Of a stretch of DNA of 37,760 nucleotides, positions 15,770 through 23,458 are shown in pieces. The notes below the pieces were generated by a model. That model ran no database searches. It worked only from the letters and a program-made list of their open reading frames with translations, and was not told the DNA's origin. The position numbers and the translations under genes are program-made. The stretch lies in NCBI GenBank assembly GCA_020725465.1, contig DYEY01000065.1:1-37760 (forward strand), written 5' to 3'. The stretch is from Dethiobacter sp. GTDB taxonomy: Bacteria; Bacillota; Dethiobacteria; Dethiobacterales; Dethiobacteraceae. Position 1 is the stretch's first letter, and the number at the start of each line of letters is the position of its first letter.

Positions 15770-17473
15770 TCACTCCCTGCCACTCGTCAGTATCCGGGTA
15801 AACCTTTGCGGCGGCCTTACCCTCCAGATACTGTTTTCGGACAAAACTTCAAACTTTTCCCCTGCAATTTCTGTCTTTTCCCCGTTTGCAGCAAATGTCA
15901 GATCCGCTTCGAAAATCACGCTGCTCTCAGAGACGTCTTTTCCGGTTATCCGGTAGGATGATAAGGCAGCGGCCCAACTGCTGACCCATTCCCTGAAGCC
16001 GTTATAATCAACAGTTGTCCCGCCGGACTGCAACACCAGGATATCCCGCCAGTTCTTTCGCCGGACCGCATCCAGATATTCTTCCAGAGCACCGGCTGCG
16101 GTTTTGCCCAGTGCATCCCGCCCATTTTCGTTTCTGGCTGCCACTGCTTTCCGTTCGCGTTCCGCCGCTTCATCTGCCTGAAGGAAGGCGCTGCGGATAT
16201 AACGGTTGCCGGCGTTCCAGATCAGGAACTCATCTATGCCCAGTTCCAGGGCGGCATCAATTTGCTGGCGCACCTCTTTGGCGCCGTACGGGATATACCC
16301 GGGCACCCAGGTCGCGGTAAAGCTCTGTAGCCAAGGCCGGATAACGGCCGGATTTTCCAGGGGCGCGTTGCGTTTGATGGCATCAGTCAGGGCTCTTTTC
16401 ACAGTCCCGCCGGGGTTGGCGTCGGGTACCGGAAAGCCAAAGTAGCCCGGGCCATAGTGACTGGGGTAAATCATAGGGCAGATAATGTCCACCAGGGGCG
16501 AAACTTTTTCCCAGGTCTGGCCAATCCGGTCGCTGTCTCCCCAGGAAGTGGCGATAACACCGAACACATCGGCCGAGATGTGGACGTTGTACTCTTTTAG
16601 CTGCTCCCGGGCGTAAGCGATAAAACCGGCGATAGCCTCATCTTTTTCTCTGCCCCCGCTGTGGGGGAAATGTGCCACCCGGTCCACTGCGGCCGCGTTT
16701 TCCGGGAACCGTACATAGTCAAACTGAATCTCACGGAAGCCCAGCAAGGCCACTTCCTTAGCGATGGCAATATTGTAATCCCAGACATTTTTATGGTATG
16801 GATTTACCCAGGCAAACCGTTTGTAATCCCGGAAAACGCCGCCATCCTTCCTCTGGATGGCCCAGTCATTGCGCTGCTCGGCCAGGTGGGGATCACGGAA
16901 GACCACCAGGCGGGCAATTGGATAGATGTCCCGCTCTTTCAGCGCCGTCAGGACTGCGGTTATGTCTTTAATCGGTACGGCACGGTCCGCCCCCACCTGT
17001 CGGACAATTTCGATCTGGCTCGGATAGGTGACCAGGCCGTAATCGTTTTTGACATCAATTACCATGGCATTTAGCTCGGTGGAGGTTACCAGTTCCATCA
17101 GGTCGTTAAAACGAGCAGGAATGCCGGCGGAGTGACCGGTTACATAAATACCTTTGGCCTTTACCGGGGGATTGTCCTCCTGCACTTCCGGCGGTAGGGG
17201 AACGTAGAACGGACCCAGTTCCGCTTTCAATGCTTCCTCTCTCAGGCGCCGCTCCTCGCGCTGCCTCTCCCCGGCCAGGCGTTGTTCCTCTTCCACCCGC
17301 CTGCGCTCTTCTTCCGCTTCCCGTTCCTGTTCTTCCTGTGTCTTCCCGGTCACAGGAGGATTGTCCGGTTCAGAATAGGTCTCCTGGGTACAGCCGGCAA
17401 AAAAAGTAAGAGCAAGCAGGGAAATAAGTACGAGGGTAACCAGACAGGAGACTGTTTTTCTGGAAATTTTCAA
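15770..17473 (-). CDS. Lipoprotein with a DUF4015 putative glycoside-hydrolase domain (GHL13)
   Basis: A 567-residue protein with TTG start at 17473 behind GGGAGGATAAACGG. The signal sequence ends in the lipobox FFAGC (Cys28). Residues about 43-85 form a highly charged Glu/Arg helical linker. The DUF4015 domain covers about 105-430: AKGIYVTGHSAG, LNAMVIDVKNDYG, YPIARLVVFRDP, FAWVNPYHKNVWDYN, EIQFDYVRFP, ISADVFGVIATS, DIICPMIYPSHYGPGYFG, IRPWLQSFTA, FLIWNAGNRY. This is a TIM-barrel family predicted to act on polysaccharides; the acidic residues in IQFDYVRFPE are the usual catalytic candidates. About 460-567 is a small separate C-terminal domain, possibly NTF2-like. Likely involved in envelope polysaccharide turnover, next to NamZ. 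Confidence 0.85.
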   Translation of the reverse strand: MKISRKTVSCLVTLVLISLLALTFFAGCTQETYSEPDNPPVTGKTQEEQEREAEEERRRVEEEQRLAGERQREERRLREEALKAELGPFYVPLPPEVQEDNPPVKAKGIYVTGHSAGIPARFNDLMELVTSTELNAMVIDVKNDYGLVTYPSQIEIVRQVGADRAVPIKDITAVLTALKERDIYPIARLVVFRDPHLAEQRNDWAIQRKDGGVFRDYKRFAWVNPYHKNVWDYNIAIAKEVALLGFREIQFDYVRFPENAAAVDRVAHFPHSGGREKDEAIAGFIAYAREQLKEYNVHISADVFGVIATSWGDSDRIGQTWEKVSPLVDIICPMIYPSHYGPGYFGFPVPDANPGGTVKRALTDAIKRNAPLENPAVIRPWLQSFTATWVPGYIPYGAKEVRQQIDAALELGIDEFLIWNAGNRYIRSAFLQADEAAERERKAVAARNENGRDALGKTAAGALEEYLDAVRRKNWRDILVLQSGGTTVDYNGFREWVSSWAAALSSYRITGKDVSESSVIFEADLTFAANGEKTEIAGEKFEVLSENSIWRVRPPQRFTRILTSGRE

Positions 17474-17676
17474 CCGTTTATCCTCCCTTGGTTGCTGTCT
17501 ATTTTATAATGTATTGGACAAACAGAAATAAGTCTAATCCCTGTTTGCGGTTAAATCTGCACATAGCGCAGCACTGTTTGGCCTGCAGGTCGTTTAAGCC
17601 CGTTTTTCGCCTTATTTTGGCGCATAAACAAAAAAATCCAAACCCAGGCTGTCCCTAAATCAGGCTATGGAAGCTG
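17474..17676. other. 203-base intergenic region
   Basis: Holds the ribosome site and an AT-rich upstream part (TATAAA near 17500) of the DUF4015 gene. I see no strong terminator for the MFS gene and no RNA gene; only a weak CGCC/GGCG hairpin near 17608. Confidence 0.5.
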
Positions 17677-18834
17677 TTACTTCTTTCCTGGCAGCACCAA
17701 AACAAAGACAACCGCTGCCAGGGAAAAAGCGGACATCAGGTCAAATCCCCGCAGGTAGGAGCCGGTTCTGTCATAGGAGAGCCCTACCAGGAAAGGGCCG
17801 GTCAGCACACCCATGTTAAGAAAAGAGGACAGTACGCCAAAACCGGTCCCGGTCTGGCTTGGTGCCACCAGTTTGGGCAGGAGGGAAAACAGGGGTGCCG
17901 GTATCAATGCCGCGGCAATGCCGGTTAGTATTACTGGCAGTGCCGGGTCAGCACCGGTTCTGGGCACCATAAACAGGAGAAGCGCCATGGCCAGTGCCCC
18001 AACAGCGATAAAAGCGGGCTCCCGTCCTGCCCGGTCTGTCAGGAAACCCACGGGATAACTCAGCACCAGTGCTCCCGCCATAAAGAGACTGGTGATAAAG
18101 CCGGCAAAAGCCGCATTATGAACGGAGGCGGCATAATAGTCCGGGGCAAAGGACAAAAAAGAAATAGCCGCCGCGTTATAAGCCATCCAGACCAGAGCAC
18201 AGGCAAATACCCCAAGCGGCAATCTCCCGGAAGGCGTGACATTAACATTGCTCTGTGGTTTATCCGCCGCTTCTGGCAACCCCGGGTGCAGGAACCGGTA
18301 GAGTAACAGCAGCAATATGCTGGTACCCGAGGTTAAAAAGACGGGGGCACGCCAACCCCAGGCTAAGCCCATCACTCCAAAAAGATTAAAGGCCAAAACG
18401 GTCCCCACTGGCACAGCGGTATTGAGCATACCCATCATGCTGCCCACCACCCGTCGGTCATACCAGCGGGTAATAGCCTGAGGCGCCACTATGGCAAGGG
18501 TTATGGCTCCGGCTCCCGCTGCCAGCCTGCCCGCGGCCAGGACGGCAAATCCTTTGGCGAACCCGGACAGCAGTGTTCCCGCCGCCATCAGCGCCAGTGC
18601 GGCCATTCCCACCCTTTTGGGGCCCAGCCTGTCAGTCAGCTTACCACCCGGCACTGAAAGCACTGTTCCGGGCAGGGCAAAGAAGCCCATCAGCAACCCG
18701 GCTTGGGTATGGGATAAGCCCAGTGCCTCTATCAAAAGGTTCATTACCGGGGGCACAACCTGAAAAACCAGGGCAAACGCCAGAAGCGAAGCGTAGGATA
18801 AAGCAAGTACACGCCTGCGATGGTTCAGGTTCAT
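17677..18834 (-). CDS. Major facilitator superfamily transporter
   Basis: A 385-residue integral membrane protein with about 12 helices. It has the MFS motif A between helices 2 and 3 (GGKLTDRLGPKRVGM) and a related copy between helices 8 and 9 (GFLTDRAGREPAF). The cytoplasmic N-terminus is basic (NHRRR). Similar to the CynX/NimT-like and other MFS_1 carriers; substrate unknown. Start ATG at 18834 lies behind GGGAGGAAGGG. Two terminators upstream separate it from the Cys-rich orphan gene. Confidence 0.88.
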   Translation of the reverse strand: MNLNHRRRVLALSYASLLAFALVFQVVPPVMNLLIEALGLSHTQAGLLMGFFALPGTVLSVPGGKLTDRLGPKRVGMAALALMAAGTLLSGFAKGFAVLAAGRLAAGAGAITLAIVAPQAITRWYDRRVVGSMMGMLNTAVPVGTVLAFNLFGVMGLAWGWRAPVFLTSGTSILLLLLYRFLHPGLPEAADKPQSNVNVTPSGRLPLGVFACALVWMAYNAAAISFLSFAPDYYAASVHNAAFAGFITSLFMAGALVLSYPVGFLTDRAGREPAFIAVGALAMALLLFMVPRTGADPALPVILTGIAAALIPAPLFSLLPKLVAPSQTGTGFGVLSSFLNMGVLTGPFLVGLSYDRTGSYLRGFDLMSAFSLAAVVFVLVLPGKK

Positions 18835-18902
18835 CTACCCTTCCTCCCTTTCCCGTTACCTTCTGTATTCGGGAGCACACCTGCCAATCCCTTTATGGGA
18901 TA

Positions 18903-18930
18903 TAAAAAATGCCTGATATAGATCAGGCAT
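18903..18930 (-). terminator. Intrinsic terminator
   Basis: ATGCCTGAT (18909-18917) pairs perfectly with ATCAGGCAT (18922-18930) around a 4-base loop, followed on the minus strand by TTTTTTATA. It lies about 70 bases before the MFS start, so it either backs up the previous terminator or sits in the MFS leader. Confidence 0.75.
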
Positions 18931-18969
18931 GTATCCCGGAGGCAGGCATACAGGTGGCTCTGTGCACTG

Positions 18970-19008
18970 AAAAAAGCAGCGCCCAGAATGGCGCCGCCTT
19001 GCTTTTTT
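18970..19008 (-). terminator. Intrinsic terminator of the Cys-rich orphan gene
   Basis: On the minus strand AAAAAAGCA ... GCGCC pairs with GGCGC ... TGCTTTTTT with a 5-base bulge, ending in six T. The stop codon of the gene overlaps the stem. Confidence 0.7.
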
Positions 19009-19417
19009 ATGCTTCTCTTACATCGGACACAGAGTGCCACTTTACCTTTTCCAAGCCGTTTATTTTGGAAAAAAATATGAATTCGCCCTCCGGAGTAAGC
19101 CCAAAAACCTGCCGCCAAAGAGGCCCTTTGCAGCCATACCCGAGGGAAACCATGTGCCTGCAGGTAACGCCTTTTAGTTTCCTGATAATTACACGGAGCC
19201 ACTCAGGGTTCATCGTTCCCCCCTCCTGCCAGGACATTCCCCTGGCCAGGCGGTCAAAATCGACAAGTTCACCGGCAGGGACCCCTTTCAAAAAGAGTTC
19301 GTTCATACGCTTTTCTTCTTCCTGACGGGCAAAACATTCCTTTTCATGAACCGTGCAAGGGTAGGGGAAAATTTCACCGCAGCACTCGCACCTGTAGTTG
19401 GAAACAGCCAACACCAC
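19007..19417 (-). CDS. Small Cys-rich protein of unknown function
   Basis: A 136-residue soluble protein with GTG start at 19417 behind GAGAGGATAAA. The N-terminus YRCECCGEIFPYPCTVHEKEC (cysteines and histidine in the first 30 residues) looks like a single zinc-binding knuckle. The rest is mixed helical (WLRVIIRKLKGVTCRHMVS) and ends in a beta-rich part (VFGLTPEGEFIFFSKINGLEKV). I do not recognise the family. It is monocistronic: own likely promoter (TTGTTC 19466-19471, TATAAA 19442-19447, 18-base spacer) and own terminator. A regulator or nucleic-acid-binding role would be a guess. Confidence 0.7.
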   Translation of the reverse strand: MVLAVSNYRCECCGEIFPYPCTVHEKECFARQEEEKRMNELFLKGVPAGELVDFDRLARGMSWQEGGTMNPEWLRVIIRKLKGVTCRHMVSLGYGCKGPLWRQVFGLTPEGEFIFFSKINGLEKVKWHSVSDVREA

Positions 19418-19751
19418 TTTATCCTCTCCCTCTTTATATTATTTATAGATATAATGTTTCTATTAGAACAATACCAGAATATTTCCATATTTCAAGCTTT
19501 GAACAATAAATTTATATTAGAAATACACCAAAATTATTTTTTTTAGAAGAAAAAAGGCTCCTTATAGAGCCTTTTGCTGCTGTAAAAGCAGAATCAGTGA
19601 CAATATTGTCGATAAAGCTTATGGTTGCGCCAGCCCTGTCGGTTCCGGTGCGATATAACGCTGATTTTCAGCATATTTCCCGGGAAATATTGGGCGCTTC
19701 CCCCGCCGCGCGCCTGTTTTGATGAAAAATGTCCAAAAGAGAGCCTGTATA
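19418..19751. other. 334-base intergenic region with palindrome and terminator
   Basis: From right to left it holds the 3' region of the DUF3048 gene, a perfect 18-bp palindrome ATATTTCCCGGGAAATAT at 19673-19690, the terminator at 19546-19575, and an AT-rich promoter stretch for the Cys-rich gene. No convincing longer open frame. Confidence 0.6.
19546..19575 (-). terminator. Terminator of the ftsEX operon
   Basis: AAAAGGCTC (19552-19560) pairs with GAGCCTTTT (19567-19575) around a six-base loop; the minus-strand tail is TTTTTTCTTCT. Confidence 0.85.
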
Positions 19752-21170
19752 TTAAGGCCGGGTTATCTGTATCCAGGTAAGGCCGTATACACGCTCTATT
19801 TCCTCACCGTCTTCATAGAAAAAGCGGGTTGGTGAGGTTATGCTGTCTTTTTTCCAGATACCTGCAAAGTATTCCCCCTGGGCATAATAGTCGATTTTCC
19901 CTTCGCCCACCAGGTTTGGGGTGGGCCTGCCCTGCGGATCAATAAAATGAGGGGCGTACTGTATTATTATATTGCGCACCCTGATTTCATCACCGGTGGC
20001 ATCCCGGTGGACGGCGTCATTAACAAAGCGCCGGTACGTACCGGTCTGGGCATTGTATTCATATTTTAACCGGTAATTGGGGCTATACTGAAGCGTTATT
20101 GTTTGGGCAGGGGTACCCTCCCTGCTTAAAAAAGCGGGACGGATTATAACGGCTTCTGATGGCTCCCTGACACCCAGGGTGGAAAGGTTCACGTATAGGT
20201 TGTGGGGCGCCCGGCGCGACGGGTCACGGAAGATGCTTTTGCTTTTATAGTACAGGGCATTTGTACCCTCAATCTTCCAGTTGCTGATCTGGGCCAGGAC
20301 GTCAACACCGGCACTGGAGTAGATAAAATTGACGCCGTTCTCCAGGGCCAGCATGGCGCTATGCGTCCTCGCGCTGCGAACAGGCCCCACCTTAGCCGGT
20401 AAGTTGGCAAAGAAGGCCAGGTAGCGTGTTATCCGCCCTTCCACCTCGTATTCATAAATCAGATTGGCCCTGGCCAAACCATGCTGCGGCCTGGCCTGCG
20501 GTGCATTATCAATGGCGACGGCGTAGACCGGCATCCTCTCGGCCTGTGGCGTAATCCGTGCCAGTTCCCCGGCCAGCCGGTTTTTAGCCGCCGCCAGCAG
20601 CCTCTCTTTTTCCTGCCGTTCTGCGGCCAGGTTGCGCCGTTCCGCTTCACTGTTAAACCGGATATTCTGCAACACCTGGCGCTTCTGTTCCATATCTTTC
20701 CGGGTTGTTTCATACCTGGCCCGGTCTTCCCTGATAGCGGCAATCAGCCGGGAGTCGCTGTTTAAAATTCTTGCTATGTAAGCGGCACGTGTAACCAAGT
20801 CACCCAGGCTCTCCGCCTCAAGCAACGTATCCAGATAAGATATGCTGCCCTTCATATAAACGCTACGGACGCGGCTGGCAAAATTACGGCTGGTTTCCGC
20901 CAGCCTTGCTTCTGCCCGGACCAGTTCGGCCTTTACCTGGTGCAAAACTTTTTCCGTTTGTTCAAATTCCGCATCCAGCGCCTCTATCCGTTCCAGGCGG
21001 GTCTTAATAGACTCATCCAGCGCTTTGAGTACCCTTTCCAGTTCCGTAATTTCCCGACGTGTCTGCTCTGCTTTCTGCCGCAGTTCCCCGATGTTGCCGT
21101 AAGCCGGAGCCACAAAGAAGGCAGCTAATAATACAGCCAGCAATATAACGGTCAGGCTGCGTGATTTCAT
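19752..21170 (-). CDS. FtsEX-linked coiled-coil protein with DUF3048 (YerB-like) domain
   Basis: A 472-residue secreted protein, ATG at 21170 behind GGGGGGATGATGC. Signal sequence 1-24 (LLAAFFVAPAYG). Residues about 26-205 are a long coiled coil with the block VYMKGSISYLDTLLEAESLGD (about 104-124), the hallmark of the N-terminal domain of PcsB, CwlO-type and EnvC proteins that FtsX binds. Residues about 212-472 are DUF3048: PVYAVAIDNAPQARPQHGL, EYEVEGRITRYLAFF, VGPVRSARTH, and a C-terminal part with GKIDYYAQGEYFAGIWKK. No M23, CHAP or NlpC/P60 peptidase is present. It is the third gene after ftsE and ftsX with a 20-base gap. I infer a wall-acting protein controlled by FtsEX; the activity of DUF3048 is not established. 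Confidence 0.85.
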   Translation of the reverse strand: MKSRSLTVILLAVLLAAFFVAPAYGNIGELRQKAEQTRREITELERVLKALDESIKTRLERIEALDAEFEQTEKVLHQVKAELVRAEARLAETSRNFASRVRSVYMKGSISYLDTLLEAESLGDLVTRAAYIARILNSDSRLIAAIREDRARYETTRKDMEQKRQVLQNIRFNSEAERRNLAAERQEKERLLAAAKNRLAGELARITPQAERMPVYAVAIDNAPQARPQHGLARANLIYEYEVEGRITRYLAFFANLPAKVGPVRSARTHSAMLALENGVNFIYSSAGVDVLAQISNWKIEGTNALYYKSKSIFRDPSRRAPHNLYVNLSTLGVREPSEAVIIRPAFLSREGTPAQTITLQYSPNYRLKYEYNAQTGTYRRFVNDAVHRDATGDEIRVRNIIIQYAPHFIDPQGRPTPNLVGEGKIDYYAQGEYFAGIWKKDSITSPTRFFYEDGEEIERVYGLTWIQITRP

Positions 21171-21190
21171 GCATCATCCCCCCTTGCCCC

Positions 21191-22075
21191 TTACGCCTTC
21201 AGGTACTTACGGACAGATATCAGGCTACCCAGCCCGCCCATCGCCGTGCCTGTGGCCAGCAAAGTAGCCAGAATTGAGAAGAGTGTGGGCATATGAGTTA
21301 CTGGCTGCAGAAAGAAGGCCAGTGTTTCTCTCTGCATGAAAGCAGCCAGCCTGAAATAAGCTAATCCCACAGCCAGAGCCGCTGCCACAGTTCCCGTCCA
21401 GCCCATAACTATTCCCTCCATGAGGAAAGGGAAACGGATAAACCAGTTGCTTGCCCCCAGGTATTTCATCACGCTTATTTCTTCCTGTCGCGTCAACACT
21501 GACAGCCGGATTACCGTAACAATCAGAAAGACAGCTCCCAGAGCCAGCAGCGTACCGGTGATAATAAAAATTTTGTTCAGCCAACCGGTTACCCTGGTCA
21601 GCAGGCCAACCAGGTGTTCTCCGTAATCGGCGGACTCCACTCCCGGGATGTTCTGTATCTCAGCAGCCAGGACCGGTACCAGATCAGTGCGGACCACCTT
21701 AACCCGGTACATATCAGGTAGCGGGTTATTCTCGCCTTCCAGGCCGCTTAAGGGTACGCGGTCCCCCAGAGAACGGCTGAACTCAGCCAGTCCGTCCTCT
21801 TTGGACACAAAAACGAAGCTTTCCACCCCTTCCAGGGCAATCAGCCCCCGGCGGACTTCCTCCTTATCGGCGCTGTCGTATAAAAACACGCTGATATCGA
21901 CGGTTGACTCTATGGTACGCATGGCCTGCCCGGCGTTGACGGCAAACAGCAGAAAGCCGCCCAACATAGCCAGGGAAATGGCAATTATACCGGCAGTAAC
22001 CGCCACCAGCCAAACATTCCGCCACAGAGAAATGTAACTCTGGCGCAGGCAGTATCGTAAAGAGTTGCTATTCAT
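21191..22075 (-). CDS. ftsX: Cell division protein FtsX
   Basis: A 294-residue membrane protein. Cytoplasmic N-terminus (RYCLRQSYISLWRNVW), helix 1 (about 22-45), an extracellular loop of about 120 residues with VDISVFLYDSADKEEV, FVSKEDGLAEFSRSLGD, LPDMYRVKVV and IPGVESADYGE, then three more helices. The cytoplasmic loop RQEEISVMKYLGASNWFIR is the FtsX signature. It transmits ATP hydrolysis by FtsE across the membrane to activate peptidoglycan hydrolases. Its ATG overlaps the ftsE stop by 8 bases. Confidence 0.95.
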   Translation of the reverse strand: MNSNSLRYCLRQSYISLWRNVWLVAVTAGIIAISLAMLGGFLLFAVNAGQAMRTIESTVDISVFLYDSADKEEVRRGLIALEGVESFVFVSKEDGLAEFSRSLGDRVPLSGLEGENNPLPDMYRVKVVRTDLVPVLAAEIQNIPGVESADYGEHLVGLLTRVTGWLNKIFIITGTLLALGAVFLIVTVIRLSVLTRQEEISVMKYLGASNWFIRFPFLMEGIVMGWTGTVAAALAVGLAYFRLAAFMQRETLAFFLQPVTHMPTLFSILATLLATGTAMGGLGSLISVRKYLKA

Positions 22076-22754
22076 GGCTGTAAGTCCCCCGCTCTTCGTC
22101 CCGTACGATAAGCCCTTTTTCCAGGGCTACCACCCGTTTTTTCATACCGTTAACCAGGTCCCAGGCATGGGTGGCGATAATTACCGTGGTGCCGGACCGG
22201 TTGATATCCTCAAACAGTTCCATTAAGCGACGGGAATTCTCCCTGTCCACGTTTCCGGTGGGCTCGTCTGCCAGAATAACCAGCGGATCCTTAACAATAG
22301 CCCTGGCAATCCCCACCCGCTGCTGCTCTCCGCCTGAAAGCCGGGAGGGGAAAGAATTCTCCTTGCCTGCCAAGCCCACTCTTTCCAGGGCCAGGGACAC
22401 CCGCGCCCTGATGGCCCTTGGCGATTCCCCCAGAACCTCCAGGGCAAAGGCGACATTTTCAAAAACCGTCTTTTGCCGAAGCAGGCGGAAGTCCTGAAAT
22501 ACCATGCCGATTTTACGCCGTACCTTCAGTAGCTCGCTCTCACGCAACCCGGCCATGTCACGGCCGTTAAAAAATACCTTGCCTGAAGTGGGATCTATTT
22601 CCCGGAATATCAGCTTAATCAGGGTGCTTTTTCCGGCGCCGCTCGGGCCCACCAGAAAAACAAAGTCGCCTCTGGCAATATTAAGGGAAACGCCGGACAG
22701 CGCCCCCGCACTGCTGCCATTATAGATTTTTTGAACATCCCTGATTTCTATCAA
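22068..22754 (-). CDS. ftsE: Cell division ATP-binding protein FtsE
   Basis: About 228 residues. Walker A GPSGAGKST, Q-loop VFQDFRLL, ABC signature LSGGEQQRVGIARAI, Walker B VILADEPTGNVD and H-loop ATHAWDLV. I choose TTG at 22752-22754, which lies six bases behind AAGGGGTG. This gives the usual M-I-E-I-R-D-V beginning; the GTG three codons upstream is inside the ribosome site. First gene of the FtsE-FtsX-DUF3048 operon. Confidence 0.93.
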   Translation of the reverse strand: MIEIRDVQKIYNGSSAGALSGVSLNIARGDFVFLVGPSGAGKSTLIKLIFREIDPTSGKVFFNGRDMAGLRESELLKVRRKIGMVFQDFRLLRQKTVFENVAFALEVLGESPRAIRARVSLALERVGLAGKENSFPSRLSGGEQQRVGIARAIVKDPLVILADEPTGNVDRENSRRLMELFEDINRSGTTVIIATHAWDLVNGMKKRVVALEKGLIVRDEERGTYSHE

Positions 22755-22811
22755 TATCGGCACCCCTTTATCTGAAAAACCGTTTTGTAGTTAAAATTCA
22801 CAGTTACTCTG

Positions 22812-23345
22812 TTATTCAACCAGCAGGAACGCGTAACGGTTCATGGTCTCATTGTAATTTTTTAATACTTCTATGGGGTAACCGGCCGCCCTGACGGTGG
22901 CAAATACATCAACCCCCAGGGCGTCCGCGCCCGGGCGGGACAGCTTGGGAAGCCTGCACTGCTGGCGGGCACCAGGACAGTCGGCGCAGTAGCCGCAGGA
23001 GTCAAACCCCATCAGGAAAGCCTTGTAATAACCGGCCAGGAAAACCTGCCTCTCCAGTTCCACCAGCTTTTTGCTGTATTCACGGCTCCAGGGCTTGCGG
23101 TCCTCGGGGTGAACCACGGCTTTCTCCAGGCGGAACAGTACCACATCCTCATATTCGGCAATAAACTCCCGGCACTCCTGGATAGATGGCACATTGGGCG
23201 GGCAGGCGCCCCCCCGGGAGGAGCAGCCGAACAGGCAGCGAAAACGCACCCACTGCGACACCCTGATGTCTTTGGCTTTAATCCATCTGAAATCGCTGAA
23301 ACCGTGCTGCACAAACAACTGTTCCAGGCTTGCTTTATCAGGCAT
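22812..23345 (-). CDS. DUF2284 predicted metal-binding protein
   Basis: A 177-residue cytosolic protein rich in cysteine: CLFGCSSRGGACPPNVPS (about 38-55), then MGFDSCGYCADCPGARQQCR and LSRPGADALGVDVF. These are the conserved blocks of DUF2284, a family with 7-8 cysteines likely to bind a metal or an iron-sulfur centre; biochemical role unknown. ATG at 23345 behind GGAAGG. It lies 57 bases upstream of ftsE but nothing ties the functions together. Confidence 0.85.
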   Translation of the reverse strand: MPDKASLEQLFVQHGFSDFRWIKAKDIRVSQWVRFRCLFGCSSRGGACPPNVPSIQECREFIAEYEDVVLFRLEKAVVHPEDRKPWSREYSKKLVELERQVFLAGYYKAFLMGFDSCGYCADCPGARQQCRLPKLSRPGADALGVDVFATVRAAGYPIEVLKNYNETMNRYAFLLVE

Positions 23346-23458
23346 ATCAACCTTCCTTCCCTTAAAAAGATCTGAATTTTTGCCGGGCCTGTCTGGTTCA
23401 AACCTGTTTTATTTCTCTGGCAGCAAAGAAATCCCTTAGTCGGACATAAAAGAGGAAG

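Noticed and set aside
17580-17640. Possible terminator downstream of the MFS gene
   Set aside because: The stem is only four base pairs (CGCC/GGCG) with no T-run on the minus strand.
18931-18969. Possible riboswitch or attenuator leader before the MFS gene
   Set aside because: Repeated ATGCCTG could pair alternatively with the terminator stem, but both folds end at the same T-run, so no switch results; no known riboswitch core is visible.
19594-19674. 26-codon open frame (minus strand) between the DUF3048 gene and its terminator
   Set aside because: Starts with ATG inside the 18-bp palindrome, lacks a proper ribosome site, and has no helix or conserved feature; left as chance.
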